Positions 22,805 through 36,980 are shown, counted from the stretch's first letter. The stretch: 64,000 nucleotides of DNA from Fasciolopsis buskii (GCA_008360955.1 LUCM01004208.1:16853-80852); one strand, 5' to 3'. Notes: a model not told the origin generated them from the sequence alone. Numbers and translations are program-made.

Positions 22805-25800
22805 CCCCATGAAAGTCGAGTAAATATACAAACATTTGTACTGCGAGAAAACATCTTATATAATGGACTTAATCTCTTCGTGGTCTTTCGCTCTGTGGTC
22901 ATAATAAAACTGGGCATTTAATAAACTGATCACAGCACTACATCAGTTTTCATGACTGTACCCGTGCACCAATCGACCACGTCCAGTACAACAACAAATG
23001 CATTCGGCCGAACTGGAACATGCCGAAATGACCGTTTGGAGCTTTGCAGCTTCAATATATTTAGGAAGCGACACGTTTTGACAAACAATTTTTATTTTAT
23101 CAGCCTTCTCAGAACTTCCATTGCCACACGGTACTGTGCTCGCTCAAATTCATCGCAATGCACCTTGTATTCACACTTGTATATTGATGGATTTTTAATT
23201 ATATAAGCAAACATTTCAACTGGCGGCAATTTTCTAGACCTACAGATTTAGGAGCAAAAGGTTGGACCAAAAAGTTTCATATACAAATTAATACAAAGAT
23301 ATCAGACACTGAGTGAAACAATCTCATACACACACACACACACGAATGTCTGGAGTATAATTCTCCCAATGATTTATCTTTTTTTTTGCTATTTTTTTTA
23401 TTGGGAATAGTAATCTCCAGTTCATAAATGGAGCGTTAGGACACATTCTTATGTGGGAGCGACAGAACATGTGTCAGTGTCCGGTGGACATGAAGCAGCC
23501 GGAGTACCATTCGAGCAAGTTTAGTGCAGGATCGGATGTAGCTGTCAATCAGAATTGTTTTTCGAGAGGAGATTCAAGAAACTCGGTTAGTTATCATGCT
23601 TCCTTGGAGTGAAATTTCGAATTGCTGATTTAGAACACAAAACAAGTAATACAGGGTGGAGAAAATTTGGAAGACCGTAGTGGTCAGCATATTTGAAAAA
23701 GATAAGGCGCATTGTTTGGAATTTTTCTGTTTCTATGCGTGAAAAGACAACCACGGTAGCTTCACAAGACATGGCTGAATATATAAGGACCGTCTGAGGT
23801 TATTTCTGACAGTGACATCTAAATATCCGTTGAAAAGAAAGCCAAACAGAAAGCTGTTATCAGCAGCTAGGTTACCAGGTTGAGTCTCACACTAATGGAA
23901 CAAGGAATGACGTGCGTCAGTCGAAAAAAGAAGTTGCTTTCGATTGTGAACAAGAGAAAGAAAAACGAAAGATGCTAATTATTGTCATTCTCAGATAAGA
24001 AAACCGGTTTTAACATTGGACGCCTAATCGGTTCTTGCGTTGGACGAAGTGACAAAAGTAATATCTGAATGGCCGCACCAGCATGCATTGATCCACGTAA
24101 TTACGCCGTCTTAGTACCTTCTCCAGAGTGATTTTCTACCTGGGTTGTAGCACTCAAGCCTTTCAGTTCATACACAAAAGTCGTCCACATCCGGATTTTA
24201 ACAAGAACCCCGAAATCAGCGACCAAGGGTTGGAAAAGGTCAACGACGAAATTGTTACCTTGAAAAAAAGGTTTCCCCTGAGGGGACAAACTTCCAGCCA
24301 GAAGACTATTATTTCTTTATTCAAACTTATTTAATTGATTCCAGAAATTTGCAAACAGTTGAAGTTGCAGAGAGTGCACTCTGGTTCTTCAAACGATCGA
24401 AGAAATCCGGTGAATATGGGCTAAGTAAGAAACACGATGTTACCGAAATGACGACCTGGCTTGGTGTTGAGCGGAGACAAGCAAATGTCTCTGGGTCTAT
24501 GCTATCTATGCGTGTAGCAAAAATGTGACCAGCCCAAATTGAATAACACAATATGGGTGTGAATGAATGAGAAGCAGCGGTAAAGGTCAGGACTTGAAAG
24601 ATCACTGACTTAGAGTGATCTAGTTCACGTGCCAAGTTCTCATGCATGTGTGATAGAATTTATTTTATCGCCTATTTGATACGGTCAAAATAATATGCAA
24701 CTTACATTTTGATTGGCATTTTACTAAGGGCAGATTACGTATACAAAACTAATCTGTTTCTGTTACTCATTTTAGTATTGCATGACATTTCGCAATGACG
24801 AAAGTTCAGTGCGTGGCCGAAATAGGTATGTGGTATTTTCACAGAGACCAACTGTATGACATGGTATTCCGTTCGTTAGTGGGAATTTTGTTTTGTTCAT
24901 TTTGAGTGATCAAGTTCGCTAGCCAGCACCAAGTGATGATGAACAAGTAGGTCTGTAACAAAAGTCAAATGACCGCATACTTTGCAAACATCATTTTTTT
25001 GTTCGTGGAGCACAAAACACCGTTCCTATTTAGGAATTGATCGTCTGATGTTTGTTCCTAATTTTAGACTGACTAATGGTGCAACAGCAATTGGTGTATT
25101 ATGGGTGAACGGTCTGACCAACCGGATTATAATGCGCAATCGAGCTGATCAGTTTAGGACGACCTCAGAAAAGTATCTGGTCTTTTGGCGCAAACTCATT
25201 GACGAGTATGACCCATGCAAATGTGGATGGCATCAGGTTGGGTAATGTCGAGCACTATTCCTGTGTCCACGTGATAGATGGATCAAGTTCTATCGATATT
25301 TCTACTCAATTTTACATTTAAGCTTTATCAAGCTTCTGTAAACTTTCGGGCCAAAAGGTTACCGGGATGCAGAACATTCGACCCGATAGCAAATGATTAG
25401 AAGAGTTGAGGGTAAAACTGAAATTTCATCATATCAACATCAATTTGGAAACATAGTGGGCGCCAACAAATTTGTTTTCTCAGCTTCTTTGGACAAGAAT
25501 CAAGTTGTTGTGAAACAGGGGTAGAAGTAAGATTCACATGTGGCCAAGTCTGTGTGTGTCCATGAGATCTGTGGGGTACGATTTTGCCTGCAAACTTTGC
25601 GAACTTAATGATATGTGCGTAACAAGCTGCCCATCAGTATACAAATGTATCTGGGAATTTAACTGGTCATTTGACACCGGGCTTTAGAATCTTATGTTCA
25701 GTTGTCGGTGGATCTAGAAGATTTAAAGAAGCGCAGTAACATAGCAAGATATATTTTCCTGCTGGATAAAAGTGCCTATTTATTGACTGACAGGAGCAAT

Positions 25801-26400
25801 AGTAACGCGAGTTTCTTGCTTAGCATGGGAGATCTTGCACCTAACGGTCAATCACTTAGATTCGTAGTCTGAAATGGCCACGATATCTTGATTAAAGCTG
25901 ACCACTTTAGAATATCGCTCTTTTCTACAGTGGCCTTAAACTTGTTTTTGTTTTCGTGACATTTGCTTGTTCACATTTGTTTTTCTCTGGGCAAGATAAC
26001 TGTAAGTTTGCTTCGGTTTATACTTTACTTTTGCGCTGCGTCTATCGTTCGGTTTGCTCTGCTGCTGTTTGTTTTAATTTTGTTAACTTATCAGTACGAG
26101 CGATTAATTCGCCGCACTTGGTATTCCACTCGATCCTCATCCATCCTATCAGTCGAGGGGATTTTGCCCAATTATGGCTTCGGTAACTTGCGAATGACAC
26201 ATATGGGGAAAAAATTTCATATATCTTCTCTAAGTCCACCAAAGAATAAATTTTTGAATTCGCTTATTGCTTCCTATTAATGAATATGGCTATCATTTCT
26301 ACTATGTTATATTCATCGCTGCAAGGAGGCAAAGAAAATGCACTTGACACGTTTATAAACCTTGAGATTGAGACCGATAAGTACCCTAGATATAATCGGT
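22805..26400. other. Stretch with no recognised gene
   Basis: This holds a (CA)8 tract and T-rich DNA near 23380. Open frames at 24128, 24982 and 25963 (+) and 24327 (-) show no named motif. The 25963-26280 frame is rich in hydrophobic residues (a membrane-like run around residues 15-45) but lacks supporting splice or start context. Confidence 0.5.
23328..23343 (+). repeat. (AC)8 microsatellite
   Basis: Eight AC units in a row, directly visible. Confidence 0.9.
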
Positions 26401-26404
26401 ACAT

Positions 26405-26530
26405 GGCCGGCGTTCTGCCCGGCCAGAAATGGAGATGTTTCCCAACAAGGGTGAAACAACTGTACAGTGCTTCCATGGTTTCTTTATGGCCAGTTGAGGG
26501 ATGGTATCACATGGTGAATTATTTCACGAG
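26405..26530 (-). repeat. Right-arm fragment of the inverted-repeat family
   Basis: The blocks run in the opposite order to the 12.3 kb fragment: CCCAACAAGGGTGAAAC, then ACTGTACAGTGCTTCCATGG, TTTCTTTATGG, and CACATGGTGAATTATTTCA. This is the right arm of the 57 kb element. The preceding GGCGTTCTGCCCGGCCAG may be a worn remnant of the core. Confidence 0.75.
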
Positions 26531-26534
26531 AAGT

Positions 26535-27240
26535 GGAAATATCAATTACAGTATTATTCCAACGATGCGAAATAACTGGTCATAGATTTACCCACTTAGT
26601 AATTTTAAGTTTAACGTTTTTTTTGATCTAAGAGACTTAAAGTTTGACAATACCGATATTAGATGAATATAGTAGAGATAGTATTTGCCTTGCAACTTTT
26701 CGACTTGTTGAATATGATAAAAATGTGTTACTTTCAGAAGGCGAATTTTGAGCTACTGAAATTGTCGAAATGAGAGTGTAACTAACCAACGGATAAACTC
26801 GTACTCACCCGACTCGCATCCAGAGGCCAATGATATTCAACCCATGTATGCTGCCAGCATTGAGCATAATGGCTTAATGGAATAGGATCATGCGTGATTA
26901 TTCACCGTAGGACTAGTTTGAGGCGTGCGTGCATTAAGCCACAAATGGTTCCAACTTTTCTTCTCCAGTGAGTGAGTAAATCATTTGCTTCAGCCAACCT
27001 ACTTTGATCACGGACTAAAATGATGATTTATAATCTTATCCGTGATGGAGAGCTCAACACTATTCTTATTCAGAAAAAGAACAGCAGAACCAATCAGGTG
27101 GAATCGATTTCCGACGGTTCTTGTCAACATCGACGAATAACTGTTGATTTCGCTACGAGCCACGAGATCCCGATTCCCTGGAAATCTTTCAGATTGAGGT
27201 AAATACATTGTGCGGACGTATCGATTAGCGCCATTTTTTC
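26535..27240. other. Stretch with no recognised gene
   Basis: No supported gene. A donor-like CGG/GTGAGTAC on the minus strand lies at about 26802-26812, next to an open segment reading WVEYHWPLDASR. I see no acceptor. Confidence 0.45.
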
Positions 27241-27243
27241 CAG

Positions 27244-27420
27244 TAAATTATTCACCATGTGATGTCGGCGCCTAACTCATCATTAATAAACTAGGGGAGC
27301 ACTGTACTGCTGCTTCATTTTCATTAGGAATCAGCAGCAGTGCATATTCACTTCTTCCGAATCGCCAGAGGGTGGAGAGGTGAAGGGATGGGAAGGGGCT
27401 ACCCCCCCTCCGAGACAATC
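27244..27420 (+). repeat. Left-arm copy of the inverted-repeat family
   Basis: AAATTATTCACCATGTGATG, then GGGAGCACTGTACTGCTGC, then TTAGGAATCAGCAGCAGTGC follow the left arm of the 57 kb element in order. A degraded antisense core (CCGAATCGCCAGAG) follows. A tract of seven Cs lies at the end. Confidence 0.65.
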
Positions 27421-27948
27421 GGTTTTCTTATTTAGCAAAATGAATGTGGACAGACTTTCAGTGATGGTTTCTTACGGGGAAAGATTTTCACCTGGTAAAT
27501 AATTTATTAACCACTTCGTCAAGGTTGTGCAATCACTCTCGGCAATATAATCCGGCTAATCGCCGAAAAAAAAACGAGTGGAAGGCAGATTATTTGAGAA
27601 GAGGAGCAGACAGAGACGCTTTTACGAATACCGATGAGGCTGATTTTCGTGTTTATATAAGCTCATTTGAAGCTTGGCACAACTGACGTAAATTAAAGTC
27701 CGAAAAAGGAACACTTTTGACTAAGATAACTGATGAAGAGAATGACCGTAATCACGATAACGATATCATTTTTTTGGCGGTAAAACAACAGTAAGATTTT
27801 ATCGCTCCTTGAGTCACATTAGGAAAGAGAACTGCTGCTTGGAATGGTTTTTATTCTCGTTTCTTAACTGTAGTAATGTCGACTGATTATCAACTGCAAT
27901 GAAAGACGTTTCCTACAAACTTTCGAAGTGGATGGCCTCATCCGGCCA

Positions 27949-28017
27949 GCGGTGGCCAAGCGGATAAGATCGTGGCATTTGGACCTGAAGGTCATGGGTT
28001 CGAATCCTCCAACCGCC
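27949..28017 (+). repeat. tRNA-derived SINE head (best copy)
   Basis: A Pol III A box TGGCCAAGCGG (27953-27963) and a perfect B box GGTTCGAATCC (27997-28007) sit 44 bases apart, the spacing found in tRNA genes. The ends GCGGTGG and CAACCGC pair at six of seven acceptor positions. A D-arm-like and a T-arm-like part can be drawn, and an anticodon-like loop reads ATTTGGA, but the anticodon stem is imperfect. Related copies at 15755, 42016 and 42615 indicate a dispersed SINE. A real tRNA gene is less likely, though not excluded by eye. Confidence 0.75.
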
Positions 28018-28024
28018 AATCCGG

Positions 28025-31000
28025 CTTTACCTCATCGCGCTTCTATTATCCAGTTAGCGACTGACCTAAGTACATAGCAGTGACAAATCACCTAATCCGT
28101 CCTTGTCCACGATTTCGTCCTTCCGCTTGTAGATGAGGGGCATTTCAAAGCCTGGATTCAACAAAAGGCTATTTTCCAAACCTAATAAATAAGCAGCTGA
28201 CGTGGATGAGTCTTGTAAAGCGATCGCAATCAGTAACATTATCCTCAGTCATGTTAGTGGATGGTAGCCATAAAGGCTATCCAAGTACTGGGAGCCTCAC
28301 TGATGTTTTTGCATGCGTCGGTCAACTCAGTGTTTTGGATAAATTCGGTGATTAAAACAAGGCCGATTTTATACCTGGATTGGATCGGATGACTGTAGAA
28401 GTCTGGCCTTCGGATAGAAAAGAGACCGTCAGATGCGATGCAGGAAAAGTTTGAAAAATCATTCCGTTATTTTCATTCGAAGAAATCGTTTACAGAATTT
28501 CTTACCTAAACAGATAACAATCGACGTGAGCATATCCCAACATCCATTTCGACTTATTGACCCTGTAATATTTGATACCATTGTCAGAGTCAAGGGTAGA
28601 CCAGGTTTTCTCAACTGTTCACTCATATCTGCAAAGCTTACCTTTCGGAAAAGAAATTGCAATTCCTCGTTCGCTTCTGGTGATAAATTCTCCTATTTAA
28701 ACTGCCCACCATTATTGGATTTTTAATACATTTTGACCGAACGAGGCGTGATTGGCATGAAGGTTAATCGAACGGGTTTGGAACACATCATGACTGAAAT
28801 CGCTGGGTGGTTAGTGGCTGCGAAGGGCACATTCTGATGGTGAGCAAAGATGTCCATGGTAAGCCATAGTTATCCGCCATCAAAAGGGTAGATATCTAGC
28901 TCTCGCTTGAAATTAGTTTGTGGTCCGGGTAATTCATTTTGATAGTTTGAACAGCCAGAAGGGACGAGAAGCGTACAGAGGACGAGTCGAAGTAACGTCC
29001 TACAGTCAAATAACTGTAATACCTTCGGAAGACCGCCGCGCTGTTTGAAATCAACCTCAGTCTTATTCACCTATGAACACTTGTTCGTGACTCTCGCAAT
29101 TATCAAGCCTTTAAAAAATGATAGCTGTTTAACATCTGGAGATAACAAAATGTCCGATATGGTTTTCACTCCAAGCCCACTCGATACGTATTTTCATCAA
29201 AGTATCTCCTGGAACCTGATTCACAAAATCTGGTTTTCAGCAGAATCCTTCTAATTGTACGCACTTATTCGTGGTCGCTATTTCCTGCGAACTGGTTGAC
29301 AGTCAGCACAAGCTTCACCTGATGACAGGGGTTACACTAATTATTCGGGAGTCACCGTGGGCAACAGTGTGCACTAACTGACAATCATTATGCCTGTTCA
29401 CGTGATACTCTCGCTTACAAAACAGCGGCGGCGCTCGGACATGTGCTTTAACAATATCATTCGACAGCATGCTCATCCATCACAAATCTCATTTGTTCCA
29501 TGTTTATCCCAACCACCGACAATGATGTCCGATTATTAGGTGATTTATGTTTCCATTGTAGCGTGTACGGTTTTTTCCCCTTGGAGTTTCACATCCTCGG
29601 ATTATATTTTATTCCTAACTGTTCAGTCCATCATTTTATTTCGATTACGATTAGTTGTAGTTGAATGTTACCAATTGAAATGCATGTTCGTATATCAGCA
29701 CAGAATTTGTTATCACGTAGATACAAATAATACTGGTACTGCAACGAAGTTTGACTAACACAGCGTAACATGACAACAGATGATCGAGCAGACTGACGAA
29801 GTACGCATACTTCATCAAGACACGTCATATTCTAAATGCTATGGAATTTGAAAACTCCAGAGTGTCCGCTCGCCATATTTTAGTCGGACCAAACACGGCT
29901 ATCATTTTGTGTCACACAGCCCATTCCGATGTATGAGCGAAAAATCATGCGACGGTGGATCACGAACAAAATTCACGGAGAGAGTCCATGCCGAGATCGA
30001 GACTGTCTTGTAAAATACATACCGTGAATTCTTACAATTAATCGTGCTTGGTTAGCAGACCTGATTGGTAAAGTTCATCACGTTAGGTGAGTTTTAACAA
30101 AATTTTCCTATTGCATAATTACGCACAGTTTTCGATTAGATAGAAGTTTCACTCTCACTCTACTGATTGCAAACGGACGTTTTGTTGTTGTTGGCGAGGA
30201 GGCTTGACTAAACTAGGAAGTGGCTCTACTTTTTATTTTGGCTCCCCGCCCAATCTGCTATGTGAAAATGTTACTGATCCACAGCTGGATCGAAAGACTA
30301 GTTGGAAAAACAAACACATCGTGAATTGCACTCCAATTTCGATGCACAGTTTTGTTCAGTTCAAAAATTGTACCATACTATGTTGCATTCTGTTTGCACT
30401 TTTTTCGGTAGTTTTTTCCACTTCCGGTCTTGTTGATTAAATGCATCTGGACAGCAAAATTGATCTTGCGTTTCTAGAAGACAATTCGGATGCGAAAACG
30501 AACAAATGACTGATCAAATCGGCATTAGAATTGTCCAAAATTTCCGAACCTGCATGAGATAAACTATTGAACAAACCGTTATCAGAATGCAAATGTCAAA
30601 AGTCAGCGTGTGTATTTATTTTAATTTGGCATCGTTCCCTCTCAAGCAGGAATGTGAACAAAAGTTGCAAGATTGCTCAAGTTTGTCCAAAATTACTTTG
30701 CTTTTTCGTGAAATACGCCTACTGAAACCGAGGACATCATGTGGCTATCGCAACACACACACTTTCATGTGACTATCCACCTGTCTAAATTACCCAGGCT
30801 GTGTTGTACACATTTTAACTTTTCAGTTCTTCTTGATTCTTCTTACATGCACTTGAGTTTGTGAGAAAACCACCATTAGTGCATTTGTCGACGGTAAAAC
30901 GCAACTGAGATCCAGGTTGGCGTTAGCCGACTTCAAAATCTTTGGATCATTATATTCGATTAGTTTCTCTTTTACTGAAGCTGGAAGAGCAAGGCCAACG

Positions 31001-34000
31001 TCATGTCAATACCAGACTGGATTTGCGAATTGTAAAACGGGCAATGCCCAGGTCTGAAACTGATCGGCCAAGCTTAAGCACCTTGGTAAAGTCATCTGCG
31101 TTTGGTGAAGCTCAGTGTTTGAGCATCTGGTTTGTCCGTAACAATCGACAGGTAGAAAAATGCTAGACCGCACAACATCCTCGGGACAAGAAAACAAATA
31201 AGTTCTCGGGATTGCATGGTTTAGTATCTGAAACTGTAAATTGCCATCAAGGTGTAAGCTACTGTAGATGTGATGATATTTTGAGGTTCTTGAAGTTCAT
31301 GCAGTTATTTCAGCCGTTTTGTGGATCCAAATTAGGACATGTTTATAGTTGAGATGATATTACACGGAAATTTCATTCTTGGACAAAAGAATCTGAAGAG
31401 CCAAAGGGTGCGCACTTTCATCGAGAGGACTAGTGCTCGAAATCGAGAAGCGAAAGCTATGAAAATCCATCACTCAACTTTATATGCCGCCAATGTCATG
31501 CAATTTTTATGACAGATCTTCGTGAATCCAGCGGTCAATGGCTGTGGCACTTCCAGATTTCTGTCACATATTGGATTTCTGGAGAAGAAATGAATAAGAT
31601 CGGCAATTTCTTCTTCGTTCATCTTCGTCCAGCTTCAAATCAGATGTACATGCATACATGGTTGGCTTTAAAAATACGGCTTCTGCAGGGCAAGCTATTT
31701 AAATCAAATGACGTAACTTCTCTACTTCATGTAATGCAGTGAGACAGGAACTAAAGTTCGATGGGCAAAATTCAGTGAATTCATCCATTCACGTGATCTC
31801 AGCGTGATTGAGCGCTGGTACCAGTGGCCAAGACCCATGACATCACTCCACTCTGCACTCGAACTTTTCCTGTATTTCTGTGTGATACCATATTCTCTTC
31901 TATTTTCATACCGTTTTTCTCAGTGGTAATTATAAAATAGCTTGCTCTTGGACTTTCAAATTCATCAGACTTATATTAGGGAGCGATAGTATCCTCTGCT
32001 GTGATTCAAGCAGTGTCGTAGTCGAATAAATCATTTTTACTCGTATTCCATCTACGGCATTAGCACTTTGCCGCATGCAGTTTATTTCAGCTCAGCTCAG
32101 TTTGTACAATCGTTTCGAATCCAAGAGCCCCACTGACTGCGGCATTCAGCCTTATCACCTCTTGTCTCCAACCTTGGCTTGGGGATCTTGGGGACCCCAA
32201 CAAGGTGGTTTAACTGCAACTATATGAGTTGGTTCGCTGGTTAACATTTTCATACTTTTCACTCATATCGTCAACCGGCCACCTCGAATCATCTTCCAAA
32301 CATTCCTTTCTTCGCAGAACAGGATAAAACAACGTAGTCGTACTGTGAACATGCGCAAAACCTTGACAGAGTCAACTTGATCCATTATAATTCAGTATCT
32401 GTCCTAAAAGCTGCACATCAGGGACCGGTGCCACACGCCAAACTCATGCATCACGTACAAAGCTCTCCCAGCATTGTCTACCAATACTACGAGGACACAG
32501 GTTTCAAAAACCGGAAGTATTCGTTCATCTTTTGATGTCAATGACCACCTCATTGCCACAGTACAGTGCATTCTTATAGATCATAATAGAACGTAAGTTG
32601 GTTTGTTCCAAGAAAAGCACCCATTATCCGTCAGTTTTGCTTCCTCTAACCTGGAAAATACTTCCTCGATTGTAACTTGGATCGCTTGTTACGCTCTTAA
32701 GTTTACTTATCCAGGGATACTTAACCAGTGTTCAACCAACCGTAATTTCTTCGCAATTTCATTACACACAAAAGCATTTACCACTTGATGTACCATTAAA
32801 CTGTTTGCAAAAAATCGGTTCTTTTTGCTCAAAAGAACGCTTTCTCCATTTCACCGGATTTGAATGTTTGACCAATGTTTGTTTCAAACTAATGTACATG
32901 TTCTCCAATGCATCAACGCGGATGCATTCGGGGCTAAGGTCACTTTGTGTGCTAATATCGATGGTCATTTCGACCACGGTTATTGTGCGACACGTTTTCA
33001 ATAGGATGGCCCAAAATGTAACCAGGTAAATAATCTGGATTGGTCGAGAACGGAAATGGAAAATGGAATTTGAGTGAGATGTACGAGTGTGTGTGTGCGT
33101 GTGCGTATGGAAGACGGGGAGGGTCGCAAGATACCGTATCTCAGTCTAGTTTAGTTCATCCGAAAAATTGATGGATTTTGGTTTTTAGATGGTCGAATGA
33201 GCAATCCCATTCATTTTGTCTTTGCCCCGTTTGAATGTATGCGTCCGAGGGTGATGTGGGAGCGTGGTTCGTCCTTATGCGCACGAATCAACGAGCTCAA
33301 GAAAAACCGTGCTGGACCGGCCAAACGGACCGAACGTGATCAGATGCGGAGTACAAAATTTTTTGAATCGGCGATGAATACTATAAGCTAGCTGGAGCTC
33401 CAACACAAATGACCTACATCACCGGTCGTATGGCATCGTAATAAATGATCGTGGTAAACGATTGCAATACAAACAGTCAAAGAGAACGTGCTCTATTAAA
33501 ACTGAACAGTAATTTCATTTGAAGATTCAACTCCGAATACACGTGTTTCGTTGGTCGCAGAACACAAAAGTAAACACTTTTTAATCGACGCCTACTATCT
33601 AATCATGGAACAAAATCTGCTATTTCATCTGAGGTAGAACCCGTTTACGGGATAAAAGACAAATTCGGAACACATTTTCAAAATTAGATACCGTGAAGTC
33701 ACGCACAACCAACTCGGCAATCTGGTTTCGAAGATAAACCTCTGAGTACATCCGGTGGTTTGGATCCACAGCGCAAAATCTATGCATTGGTTAAACAGTC
33801 ATATTCCCATTAATCACAATTGTTCGTCAAAATTAATGTGTTGTCTGAATTCGCGCATTTAGTCAGCCGCCGGTAAGTAATGATCAGTATTGCAGCATAG
33901 TTTCTGTGGTTTCTATTTGTTTGCCCACATTAGTCATGGTTATCGTCTTCGGGATCGAAGAAAAAAAAACGAGCATCCAGGGGATTTGAACGGATACGCG

Positions 34001-35520
34001 AGGCTGAAATTTGTGGATTTTTACGGTGATCCGCATTTTTGTTCGGTCTCGTTCAGACAGACTCGCGTCAAATAGGTATAGATAGTGCCGATTATTTTTT
34101 GTTTTAATAAAGAATATAGACCTGAGGGACAATTAAAAATAATGCATGGTTCTGTTTGAACTTAGCAGGATTTTTTAACGTCGGTGTGCTGTTGATATGT
34201 GCTATTTTGCAGCTTTGATATGTTCTTTGTTAGCATGCTTGATCAATTCTCCACCAAGGGGAAAACGCTAATCGTTTTTATGAGAAGCAATCGAAGTTTC
34301 GTTCTTGATTTAGAATCCCTCAAAGTAGAGCAAAGGGACAAAAGTGCCTGACGAACAAAATCGATTGAGAGTGTTTTTGTTCAAGCTGTGCTTTTGTGGA
34401 CTGGCAGATGTACAGGATAAATGATACATTCTGTAAAAAGCACATTTCGAACTGTGAACAGTAGGAGATAAAATTATCAATTGTCTGTTTTGGTCGCGTG
34501 ATCGATTCCGCTCCGGCTAGGATTGCATGTGGAAATCCGCTCATCACCGAATGGAGATATGCTACGGAAATTCACCCTCGTTTAAAGCGAGACCAGATGC
34601 ATGCAAAAATATTCGGAATGATCGACAGGAATGTTTGACAGTCTGCTCAGCGCAGAACGAATGACGGATGAAGCTGCTTTTAGAAAGAAAATGGGTATGA
34701 TTTGCAAAAACACGTAGTTCTTCAGTTGCACTATTCGAGATAATCAGACGGTATTCATGGAAATCGCCCTACCTTTCCTTGGTAATGCATCCAGAACCCG
34801 GGGCGACTGGCTTCTTAAGAAATAATCCCGATATTTTTAGTATGCTTTTGCAAAATATGGCTATCAGAAATGGTTTACTAATATGAAAACACAAAGGTAT
34901 CAAGAAAAATTACTGCTATGTTGGGATATAAATAAGCCAATATCAAGTTGACTTTGGCTCAATAAAGCAAAAGGATGATTAAGAATTTACCAAAGAGACT
35001 GTGAGGTACAGTGAGCGGGATATTTTTGTTGCAGCTGTGTATCATTCAAGCTGATAGCAGTTTAACGAAAATGGCAAAGTCCCGAATCGAACCACATTTT
35101 TCATGCGCATTCGCTCGTTTTCCGCTTGAAAAGGCGCTTAAGGATATGAGTTCGAGAACAGCTGCGACTTGGTAGGACGATGTTGCTATTATTTCAGTAA
35201 CAAACGCTGACTGAAAATTGTTGAATATCTGGGCTAGAAGATTTGACTTATCCGTGAAATGATTCATCGTGCACCTATTGTTCAGTATGTACCCATGAAG
35301 CTAATTCGTACGGCTAGTACCGAAAACTTGAGTCAGTCGCCTTAGTTCTGGTTCTATCCTGTTACACTTATTCGAACAAGTATAAATAGAAGACATCTGG
35401 TCAACCAGTCCGATTCATTTAGCAGTTAGAATAATTCGGCAAATCAGCTTACTGACGTTGAGTTCCATTAGCTGTTAATCCCTATTCGTTTTGGCACATC
35501 GTTCATTTTGTGGTTGTCAT
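28025..35520. other. Long stretch with no recognised gene
   Basis: About 7.5 kb without a supported gene. Open frames of 60-100 codons occur on both strands (for example 28433-28726 +, 30204-30440 +, 33197-33391 +) without known motifs. A frame ending at donor-like ACCAG/GTAAAT (33025/33026) could join an acceptor at 33188, which would put WSNEQSHSF after the junction and stop soon after. A TG-rich tract lies between them. I do not consider this firm. Confidence 0.45.
33086..33105 (+). repeat. TG-rich simple repeat
   Basis: A GT tract interrupted by GC twice, within 33086-33105. Confidence 0.8.
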
Positions 35521-35526
35521 TTTCAG

Positions 35527-35784
35527 CGGCCCCTTTCTACCCACCTTGAATCCAAGATTGTCACAAAACCGAATTGCATTCCGCAGCACCCAAGAGCTAG
35601 ACTAGGATTTGATTATTACCATCTTGTTCCCTGGTTCGCAATTGATCAGATCCCAAATCATGAGTGGTTCACGAGGGAAATCTGTCACAGTATACTGGTT
35701 TGTAACCTTAAGATGCAGGAACATCACATGGCTCGTCTAGAATTCTGGAATCGATATGAAGCCCGGTCTTATGTTACTCACTAA
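35527..35784 (+). CDS. Candidate terminal exon, unknown protein
   Basis: A good splice acceptor (GTTGTCATTTTCAG) ends at 35526 and opens a phase-0 frame of 85 codons ending in TAA at 35782. The product is strikingly protein-like in composition: RARLGFDYYHLVPWFAIDQI, then PNHEWFTREICHSILVCNLK, then MARLEFWNRYEARSYVTH at the end. It is rich in Trp, His and Tyr, with no signal peptide or clear membrane span. There is no obvious upstream exon. I do not recognise the family. It could be the last exon of a small conserved protein whose other exons lie outside or further left, or a chance frame. Confidence 0.45.
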   Translation, partial: RPLSTHLESKIVTKPNCIPQHPRARLGFDYYHLVPWFAIDQIPNHEWFTREICHSILVCNLKMQEHHMARLEFWNRYEARSYVTH

Positions 35785-36980
35785 TAAGTAACCGCAACGT
35801 CTTTCAAAGATTTTCCTTTCTCTTAGGAATCATGCAAGAGACATATTAACTGCACAGGAAATCAATTTAACAACCGCGTTTTATTCCATCTGCACAAATT
35901 GGCGCAGTCCTTTATGGACTAAAAGTATGCCGTCCAAGCCCTATGTTCATCCATGAAATAACCGTCTTCACAAACCCCTCCATAGGTACAGAAATGTTTT
36001 TTTTTACAAGCATAGAATCTGTGCTCCAACTTGCAAAATATCACTGGAAAACATGCAGTCAATTTCACCAGTTCGCTCGCTCTTGCGTACGTTCGGTGAC
36101 ATGCGCGCCATCAAATTTGTATCCCCTGTTTGGTTTTTCATTTTTGTGCCATTTGCACGTTTGAGAGCGAATACTTGAAAATGAACTCATTGTTCAAAGT
36201 CTGCTTTTTTCCTGAAAATCATGTGTCTAGACCGAATTGGAACTTGTGGTACTTCGACGTTATTGCACGAAAATCATTTCAAGATCGGTGGAATAACAAA
36301 AATAAATGCAGGATAGAAACGCGTCTAACGGTTTGACTTTCAAATAACCTTGAAATTTGGTAACCATTGCGATCAAAGTGTAAGAAATCGACGAGAACTA
36401 AAAAATGGCATGTACATTTAAGTTGATCCTGGAATGTGAATTGATCAATTCATGGCCAAGAGGAGTGGCAGGCAAGTTGTAAATAAGAAATTAACTTACG
36501 GACAAAGCAGAAACAGAGAATGAGATAGTGAGAAAACGAAGGACGTCTGCCGGAGTATGGTTTTACCGGTGGTCTGCCACGGTACCGTTCCGGTCTAAAG
36601 TTGTGCAAACCTGTCAATTTCTTGTGTCAAATGATTAGTGAAAAGTACTCGGTTTATCGCCAAAAACTCGAAAATGCTGATTGTTAGCTGAATGAAGTGT
36701 CGAGCTCTTTGGAGTAGCCTAAATGCTTCCCTGGATCGCAAAGAGGCTGGCCAAATGGTTGGTGATAAATGTTTGAAATAATCGTCGATTTACTTACTTA
36801 AATAGCTCGGGTCTACAAAACGGAAATGAATCGGAATTCTGTCTGTCAAAAGCTGCATAAATCCGAAATTAGTTGTTTTAAAGACTCAAAAAAAACCAGA
36901 CGGAGAACATAAATGGGCTTACAAACAAAGATTATCAATGCGGATCGCGAAGTTACTCTAGAAAATCATATTTGTTTGAA

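Noticed and set aside
33890..34075. Possible tRNA-like head on the minus strand (GTTCAAATCCCCTGG near 33980)
   Set aside because: A B-box-like string is present but no A box at the right spacing and no related copy in the window.
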